Shown: positions 51,907-56,155 of the stretch, piece by piece
How the letters are laid out: each line of letters begins with the position of its first letter
Numbering within the stretch: position 1 is the first letter of the stretch
NCBI GenBank assembly: GCA_947089425.1
Contig: CAMUKG010000012.1
Span: 1 to 56,155 of the forward strand
Reading direction: 5' to 3'
DNA length: 56,155 nucleotides
From: an uncultured Clostridia bacterium
GTDB taxonomy: Bacteria > Bacillota > Clostridia > Christensenellales > Pumilibacteraceae
Position numbers and translations under genes: made by a program
The notes under the pieces: model-generated
What the model saw: the letters and a program-made list of their open reading frames with translations, nothing else
Databases searched by the model: none
Told to the model about the DNA's origin: nothing

Positions 51907-54453
51907 TTATTTGCAGTCGAACCAACTGCGTCCCTCGCTCACTTCCGCCACAAGAGGCACGCTGAGAGTAAACGCGTTTTCCATTTCTTTTTTGAGCATA
52001 GTTTTAACGGCGTCTTTTTCTTCGAAAGCCGTTTCAACAATAAGCTCGTCGTGAACTTGCAAAATAAGTCTCGATTTCATTCCTTCGAGCGCTTTGCTCA
52101 CGTTTAGCATCGCTATTTTGATTATGTCGGCGGCGGTGCCTTGAAGAGGCATGTTCATTGCGGCGCGCTCGCCAAACTGACGAGTGAAATAAACGGACGA
52201 AAACAATTCGGGAATTTTGCGTCGCCGCCCGAGCAAAGTCGTGACGTAGCCGTCTTTTTTCGCTTGCTCAACGCATTTATCGAGGTATTCGCGCACTCCG
52301 CTGAACCGCGCGAAATAATTCTCTATATATTGTTTCGCTTCGGTTTTGGAAATTTTCAAATTAGCGGCAAGTCCGAACTCGCTTATGCCGTATATTATTC
52401 CGAAATTCACCGTTTTTGCGGTTCGGCGCATTACCGGCGTAACTTCGTTAAGAGGCACGCCGAAAACCTGCGCCGCCGTATATGCGTGTATATCCGCCCC
52501 CTCTCGATACGCTTCGAGCATAATGGGGTCTTGGGAATAGTGCGCCATAATTCGCAGCTCTATTTGCGAATAGTCGGCGGAAACGAGGGTGAACCCCTCG
52601 CGCGCCACAAACAGCGAACGCAAGATTTTTCCGTCTTCTTCGCGCACGGGTATGTTTTGCAAATTGGGTTCCACGCTCGAAAGCCTACCCGTTGTGGTGA
52701 GCGTTTGACGAAACTCGGTGTGCACCGTACCTTTCGCGTCCAAAAGTTTTCTCAGTCCGTCAATATACGTGCTGTTAAGCTTGGTGATAAAACGGTAACG
52801 CAAAACGAGAGGCACAATGGTGTACGACGGGTCGAGCTGTTCGAGGATTTCGGCGTTTGTGTTAAAAGTTTTCGCCCCCTTTTTGGGATAAGGAATACCC
52901 ATATCTTCAAACAGAATTTTTGCAAGCTGTCGCGGCGATTTAATATTGAATTGCTTTCCCGCCTCAATGTGAATTTGCCTTGTTAAACGCTGTTCTTCTT
53001 CCGAATAGACGGCGCCTATTTCTTCGAGACGGGCGCGATTCACTTCGAACCCCTCCTGCTCCATATCGAATAATACTTTCACGAGCGGCAATTCTATGTC
53101 GTAATACAATCTGTGCATACCCGATTCGTTCAACGCATCGTTGAGTTCCCGCCTTAACGTAAGCATTCCGCTCGCAAGGTCGGTCGCGGCTATAGAGTAA
53201 GCTTCGAACAGTCCGTTCATAACGGCGTGAGGCACAGTTGCGTCGGCAATATATTGCGCAAGTCCCACGTCGAAAAAGCCGTCGCACAGTATTTTGTAAT
53301 TCTTATATATATACGTTATAAAACTTTTCGAATCGAAAACAATCTTCGTTATATCGGCGCAAGTAAGCACGTCTTTTATAGCCGCGATTATTTCGGGCTC
53401 GCTCAATCCCGCCGCCAAAAGATCGTAGCTTAAATTAACAACATACTCCGTGCTTTCGTCAACGGCAAAATGAAACTCCGACTCGGTTATGTGTATCGCC
53501 ACTTCGGTTTTGTCCGCAAGAATTTCTTTGAGTTTTTCGACGGACGCAATCGCCACCCTTTCGGCTACCGCTCTCAACGAAGCCGTAGGCACGGTTCCCG
53601 TAGTAAATATTTCCGCGCGCTTTATCAGCGATTTAAATCCCTGACTTTCGAAAAACGTGAAAACCGATTGCGAAAACGGGAACTCGTATTTACACTCGGG
53701 AAGCTCGCACTCGAACGGAACGGCAATATCAATCGTGGCGAGAGTTTTCGAAAGATACGCGCTTTCTTTTCCGTTAAGCATTTTATTTCTTATTCCCGCG
53801 CCCATTTCGTCGAGCGAATTAAAAATTCCGTCGAGAGAGCCGTATTGCTTCAACAAATTTTTCGCCGTTCTATCTCCTATTCCGGGAACGCCGGGTATAT
53901 CGTCGCTGCCGTCGCCGGCAAGCGCTTTATAGTCTATAATTCCTTGCGCCGTAAGCTCGTATTTTTCGAAAAGATTCGAGGCGTCCACCTCGTCCACTTC
54001 GGTAATGCCGCGCTTTGTTAAAAGCACGCGAGTCTTCGAATCAATAAGTTGCAAACTGTCGCGGTCGCCCGTTACGATATACGTTTCCGCGTCGTAACGC
54101 TTGGAAAGCGTGCCTATAATGTCGTCCGCTTCGTAACCGGCCAACTCCACGCGTTTAATTCCCATAACGTCGAGCATTTCTTTGAGCACGGGCATTTGAG
54201 CGGCAAGCTCGTCGGGCATTCCCTTTCTGCGCGATTTGTAACCGTCGTAAAGTTTGTGCCGAAATGTGGGCGCGTGAACGTCGAACGCCGCGACTATATA
54301 ATCGGGCTTAACCGTTTCAATCATTTTAACGAGCATAGTGGCAAAGCCGAAAACCGCTTGCACCTGCATTCCCTGAGGATTATTTAATGGCGGCAATGCG
54401 TAATATGCGCGGTTCACTAAGCTGTTTCCGTCTATAAGCAGTAATTTTTCCAT
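51907..54453 (-). CDS. polA: DNA polymerase I
   Basis: This repair and Okazaki-fragment polymerase has 848 residues. The N-terminal 5'-3' nuclease domain is complete (LLIDGNSLVNRAYYAL, AFDVHAPTFRH, EADDIIGTL and the helix-hairpin-helix GDGSDDIPGVPGIGDRTA). The middle 3'-5' exonuclease-like domain lacks its acidic residues, as usual in Gram-positive enzymes. The polymerase domain has motif A VSADYSQIELRIMAH, motif B RRTAKTVNFGIIYG and motif C LQVHDELIVE. The ATG begins exactly where transcription is predicted to start and there is no ribosome binding site, so the message seems leaderless. coaE and the transglycosylase follow. Confidence 0.96.
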   Translation of the reverse strand: MEKLLLIDGNSLVNRAYYALPPLNNPQGMQVQAVFGFATMLVKMIETVKPDYIVAAFDVHAPTFRHKLYDGYKSRRKGMPDELAAQMPVLKEMLDVMGIKRVELAGYEADDIIGTLSKRYDAETYIVTGDRDSLQLIDSKTRVLLTKRGITEVDEVDASNLFEKYELTAQGIIDYKALAGDGSDDIPGVPGIGDRTAKNLLKQYGSLDGIFNSLDEMGAGIRNKMLNGKESAYLSKTLATIDIAVPFECELPECKYEFPFSQSVFTFFESQGFKSLIKRAEIFTTGTVPTASLRAVAERVAIASVEKLKEILADKTEVAIHITESEFHFAVDESTEYVVNLSYDLLAAGLSEPEIIAAIKDVLTCADITKIVFDSKSFITYIYKNYKILCDGFFDVGLAQYIADATVPHAVMNGLFEAYSIAATDLASGMLTLRRELNDALNESGMHRLYYDIELPLVKVLFDMEQEGFEVNRARLEEIGAVYSEEEQRLTRQIHIEAGKQFNIKSPRQLAKILFEDMGIPYPKKGAKTFNTNAEILEQLDPSYTIVPLVLRYRFITKLNSTYIDGLRKLLDAKGTVHTEFRQTLTTTGRLSSVEPNLQNIPVREEDGKILRSLFVAREGFTLVSADYSQIELRIMAHYSQDPIMLEAYREGADIHAYTAAQVFGVPLNEVTPVMRRTAKTVNFGIIYGISEFGLAANLKISKTEAKQYIENYFARFSGVREYLDKCVEQAKKDGYVTTLLGRRRKIPELFSSVYFTRQFGERAAMNMPLQGTAADIIKIAMLNVSKALEGMKSRLILQVHDELIVETAFEEKDAVKTMLKKEMENAFTLSVPLVAEVSEGRSWFDCK

Positions 54454-54459
54454 ACGAAC

Positions 54460-54489
54460 ATTGTACTATTTTCACTCGCCTTTCGTCAA
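54460..54489 (-). promoter_or_regulatory. Promoter of polA giving a leaderless mRNA
   Basis: TTGACG (54484-54489, minus), 18 bases and TACAAT (54460-54465). The ATG begins seven bases after the hexamer. Confidence 0.6.
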
Positions 54490-54525
54490 GAAAAACCCGC
54501 ACCGCCGCAAAACATATTTTTATAT

Positions 54526-54553
54526 TTGACAACGCGCCGCATTATGTTATAGA
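54526..54553 (+). promoter_or_regulatory. Promoter of the PAP2 phosphatase gene
   Basis: TTGACA (54526-54531), 16 bases and TATAGA (54548-54553) with a TG extension. The leader is about 58 bases and holds AAGGAGG. Confidence 0.55.
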
Positions 54554-54618
54554 ATAAATCGTATCGGCATAATAAAAACCGACGCGCAAATACTAAAAAT
54601 GCTAAGGAGGACACCACT

Positions 54619-55335
54619 ACGGCTAATTGGCTCGACAAAACGTTTTTGCCTTTCGACAGAGCTATTTTCAAAGCAATGCATTCGCTGCAACAGGCGGCGG
54701 GAAGTTTTTTTAACGGATTTTCAAAGTTCGTATCTTTTTTCGGCGAACTCGGTTGGTTCTTTATTGTGCTCGCTTTTGCGTTTTTACTGTTTAAACGCAT
54801 GCGCCGCGAGGGGCTCGCTATGGCAATCGCGCTCTTTATAGGAGCTTTAATCACAAATATTTTGCTTAAAAACATAATCGGGCGCGCTCGCCCGTTCACA
54901 CGCGAAGGAACTCCGTTTAATGAATGGTGGATTGCAGCCGGGCAAAGTCCCGAAGATTCCGCTTCGTTTCCGTCGGGACACACAACGGCGGCTTTCGCGT
55001 CTATGGTGGCGTTTTTTATAATTGGCAATAAGCGCTATTCTTGGACGGGACTCGTGTTCGCGTTTGTTATGGCGCTTTCGCGAATATATCTTGTGGTACA
55101 CTACCCCACCGACGTTATAGCCGGCATTGTAGTTGGCACGGTTGCGGGCATATGCGGAGCGCTTTTAAGCAAACTCATTTACAAAAAAGCGGGCGGCAAA
55201 TTCGGCAATCTGCTGAAAAATTTCAGTATAGTCGTTTTTATAAAACAACTCTTTTCAAAAAAGACTCCGCCCAAACAAAACAATGTTGATGGCGAAGTAG
55301 TATCTAATAACGCAGAATCAAACGAACTAAAATAA
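54619..55335 (+). CDS. PAP2-family membrane phosphatase
   Basis: The protein has about 238 residues with five to six hydrophobic helices. The phosphatase signature is complete: KNIIGRARP, FPSGHTTAAFAS with catalytic His, and SRIYLVVHYPTDV. It probably acts on undecaprenyl diphosphate or phosphatidic-type lipids at the membrane surface. AAGGAGG (54604-54610) is eight bases before an ACG codon at 54619, which would give (M)ANWLDKTFLPFDRAIF, a normal family N-terminus. The first regular start is TTG at 54646, 35 bases from the binding site. I therefore propose ACG initiation, or a sequence error at that base. The C-terminal tail is basic then polar. Confidence 0.88.
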   Translation, partial: TANWLDKTFLPFDRAIFKAMHSLQQAAGSFFNGFSKFVSFFGELGWFFIVLAFAFLLFKRMRREGLAMAIALFIGALITNILLKNIIGRARPFTREGTPFNEWWIAAGQSPEDSASFPSGHTTAAFASMVAFFIIGNKRYSWTGLVFAFVMALSRIYLVVHYPTDVIAGIVVGTVAGICGALLSKLIYKKAGGKFGNLLKNFSIVVFIKQLFSKKTPPKQNNVDGEVVSNNAESNELK

Positions 55336-55371
55336 ATATTCGATATCTTTCCCCCTTTCTTTACTTCCCTC

Positions 55372-55400
55372 AACCTTTCCGCAAAAGCGGAGAGGTTTTT
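55372..55400 (+). terminator. Intrinsic terminator of the PAP2 gene
   Basis: CCTTTCCGC and GCGGAGAGG form a nine-base stem with one wobble pair and loop AAAA, followed by TTTTT. Confidence 0.85.
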
Positions 55401-55414
55401 GCGTTTGCAACACT

Positions 55415-55430
55415 CCCTACATTTGTAGGG
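55415..55430 (+). promoter_or_regulatory. Palindrome upstream of the XRE gene
   Basis: CCCTACA-TT-TGTAGGG is a perfect inverted repeat followed by TTTTT. It may be the operator of the XRE regulator or a second, short terminator hairpin. Confidence 0.45.
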
Positions 55431-55485
55431 TTTTTCCAAAAATGCAAACTTTTGTGGGAAAATAGTGTAAAGAGAGGTGTTCACT

Positions 55486-55701
55486 ATGGACCACGAGGTT
55501 AAACTATCGGAAAGACTCAAAGAACTCATGGAGCTTAAAGGGCTCAACCAACGCCAGTTGGAATTGGAAACGAAACTGTCGAACCAAGCGATTTCGTTTT
55601 GGCTGTCGAATCAAAGGTTGCCATCTTTGCTTTCGCTTTGGGATTTAGCAGACTTTTTCGAATGCAGCATAGACTATCTTGTAGGCAGAGAAGACCACTA
55701 A
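55486..55701 (+). CDS. Small XRE-family HTH regulator
   Basis: The 71-residue protein is almost only a lambda-repressor-like helix-turn-helix domain: LSERLKELMELKGLNQRQ, then LETKLSNQAISFWLSNQRLP as the recognition region, and DLADFFECSIDYLVGRED at the end, typical of stand-alone XRE regulators. The ATG at 55486 has AGAGAGG seven bases upstream; a GTG at 55477 falls in that site. The target is unknown, but a palindrome at 55415-55430 is a candidate site for self-control. Confidence 0.9.
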   Translation: MDHEVKLSERLKELMELKGLNQRQLELETKLSNQAISFWLSNQRLPSLLSLWDLADFFECSIDYLVGREDH

Positions 55702-55837
55702 ATCCTTTAAAACTTTTTAAATAATTTGCAAAATTTTTCGACACAAAAGCTTGTCGATATTTTTTCGTTGCCTCTCCCAAAAATTTTAAACGCGCATACG
55801 CAACAAAATGCTTGCCAAATTTTCCCGAATATGCTAT

Positions 55838-55843
55838 TATAAT
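55838..55843 (+). promoter_or_regulatory. -10 element of tRNA-Leu
   Basis: A consensus TATAAT lies nine bases before the tRNA 5' end. The best -35, TTGCCA at 55812-55817, is 20 bases away, longer than usual. Confidence 0.4.
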
Positions 55844-55851
55844 CAAGATGC

Positions 55852-55938
55852 GCCGCCGTGGTGGAATTGGCAGACGCGCCGGACTCAAAATCCGGTGGTA
55901 GCGATACCGTGTCGGTTCGACTCCGACCGGCGGCACCA
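55852..55938 (+). tRNA. tRNA-Leu (CAA)
   Basis: The acceptor stem GCCGCCG/CGGCGGC is perfect, the anticodon stem CCGGA/TCCGG carries loop CTCAAAA with anticodon CAA, and a long variable arm is present, as required for leucine. The 3' CCA is encoded. Length is 87 bases. Confidence 0.96.
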
Positions 55939-55941
55939 GCG

Positions 55942-55970
55942 AAAATCCCGTGCTTTTGTACGGGATTTTT
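55942..55970 (+). terminator. Intrinsic terminator of tRNA-Leu
   Basis: AAAATCCCGT pairs with ACGGGATTTTT directly after the tRNA. Confidence 0.85.
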
Positions 55971-56061
55971 GCTAATGCGTAGGTTGGATTGAGAACCCTG
56001 TTTACAGCGGTTCGCTCAGCCGAGCCCGTAGGGCGAACGCCACGAGCACGACAGTGCGAGT

Positions 56062-56080
56062 ACTCCGACCGGCGGCGCCA
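56062..56080 (+). repeat. Second copy of the tRNA-Leu 3' end
   Basis: ACTCCGACCGGCGGC followed by GCCA matches the last 19 bases of tRNA-Leu (55920-55938) at 18 of 19 positions, 142 bases downstream. No complete tRNA surrounds it. It looks like an attachment-site scar or the remnant of a tRNA copy. Confidence 0.7.
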
Positions 56081-56084
56081 TGAA

Positions 56085-56112
56085 AAAAGCACTCTCATGC
56101 GAGGGTGCTTTT
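56085..56112. terminator. Hairpin terminator after the tRNA-end repeat
   Basis: AAAAGCACTCTC and GAGGGTGCTTTT form a 12-base stem with one wobble and loop ATGC. The longer T tract is on the minus strand, so it may end a leftward transcript coming from beyond the window. Confidence 0.65.
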
Positions 56113-56155
56113 CTCGTGTCTATGCGTTCGCAGTCTCTCGACTGTGGCGGTGGCG

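Noticed and set aside
55544..56098. Leftward 184-codon frame containing a PVGVEPTRYRYH-like stretch
   Set aside because: It reads through the antisense of tRNA-Leu and the XRE gene. This translated-tRNA artefact is common in databases.

Overview
The window (about 56 kb, moderate GC) looks like a chromosomal segment of an uncultured, low-GC-type Gram-positive bacterium of the Clostridia. The evidence is a lysine riboswitch ahead of asd-dapA-dapB, a BioY-type biotin S component, DUF4364 and TSCPD-domain proteins, a YkvI-like permease, a DNA polymerase I with a degenerate proofreading domain, strong AGGAGG-type ribosome binding sites and intrinsic terminators everywhere. I cannot assign a genus. 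A partial tRNA-Ile opens the window and a tRNA-Leu(CAA) lies near its end.

Layout. 1-9.5 kb is housekeeping: GAPDH, an M29 aminopeptidase operon with two small genes, class II aldolase, bioY, a DUF4364-TSCPD pair and valS. 9.7-15.6 kb is a NitT/TauT-type ABC importer operon whose substrate-binding-protein gene is split by a 3.4-kb integrative element. The element carries a large serine recombinase, a MntA/HepT-type nucleotidyltransferase-HEPN pair, a small protein resembling the Spo0A DNA-binding domain, two tiny coupled genes and a possible structured RNA. Removing the element at a shared ACG restores one 335-codon reading frame. 15.7-23.2 kb is leftward: a YkvI-like permease, then an operon of M20 amidohydrolase, membrane protein, methyltransferase, TPR protein, helical-repeat protein and HD hydrolase. 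23.3-26.3 kb is the lysine-riboswitch-controlled asd-dapA-dapB operon.

26.4-49.0 kb is a cell-surface region, all leftward: a membrane-anchored protein with three repeats, a giant 4895-residue repetitive MBG/Ig-like surface protein carrying a poly-G tract just after its signal peptide, a GH95-like glycoside hydrolase, and a polytopic M28-like protein whose metal-ligand motifs are substituted. 49.2-56.1 kb holds a WYL-type regulator facing a small gene across a shared inverted repeat, the polA-coaE-lytic transglycosylase operon, a PAP2 phosphatase, a small XRE regulator and tRNA-Leu, followed by a second copy of the tRNA-Leu 3' end.

Three things run through the window. Several genes (bioY, the M20 gene, polA) have their ATG exactly at the predicted transcription start and so look leaderless. 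Several others have a perfect Shine-Dalgarno followed by ACG, ATT or ATA instead of a normal start. The most notable region is the element inside the binding-protein gene, which could act as a removable interruption; the second is the possible slippage switch in the giant surface protein. All functional statements come from reading the sequence and family knowledge; no database search was run.
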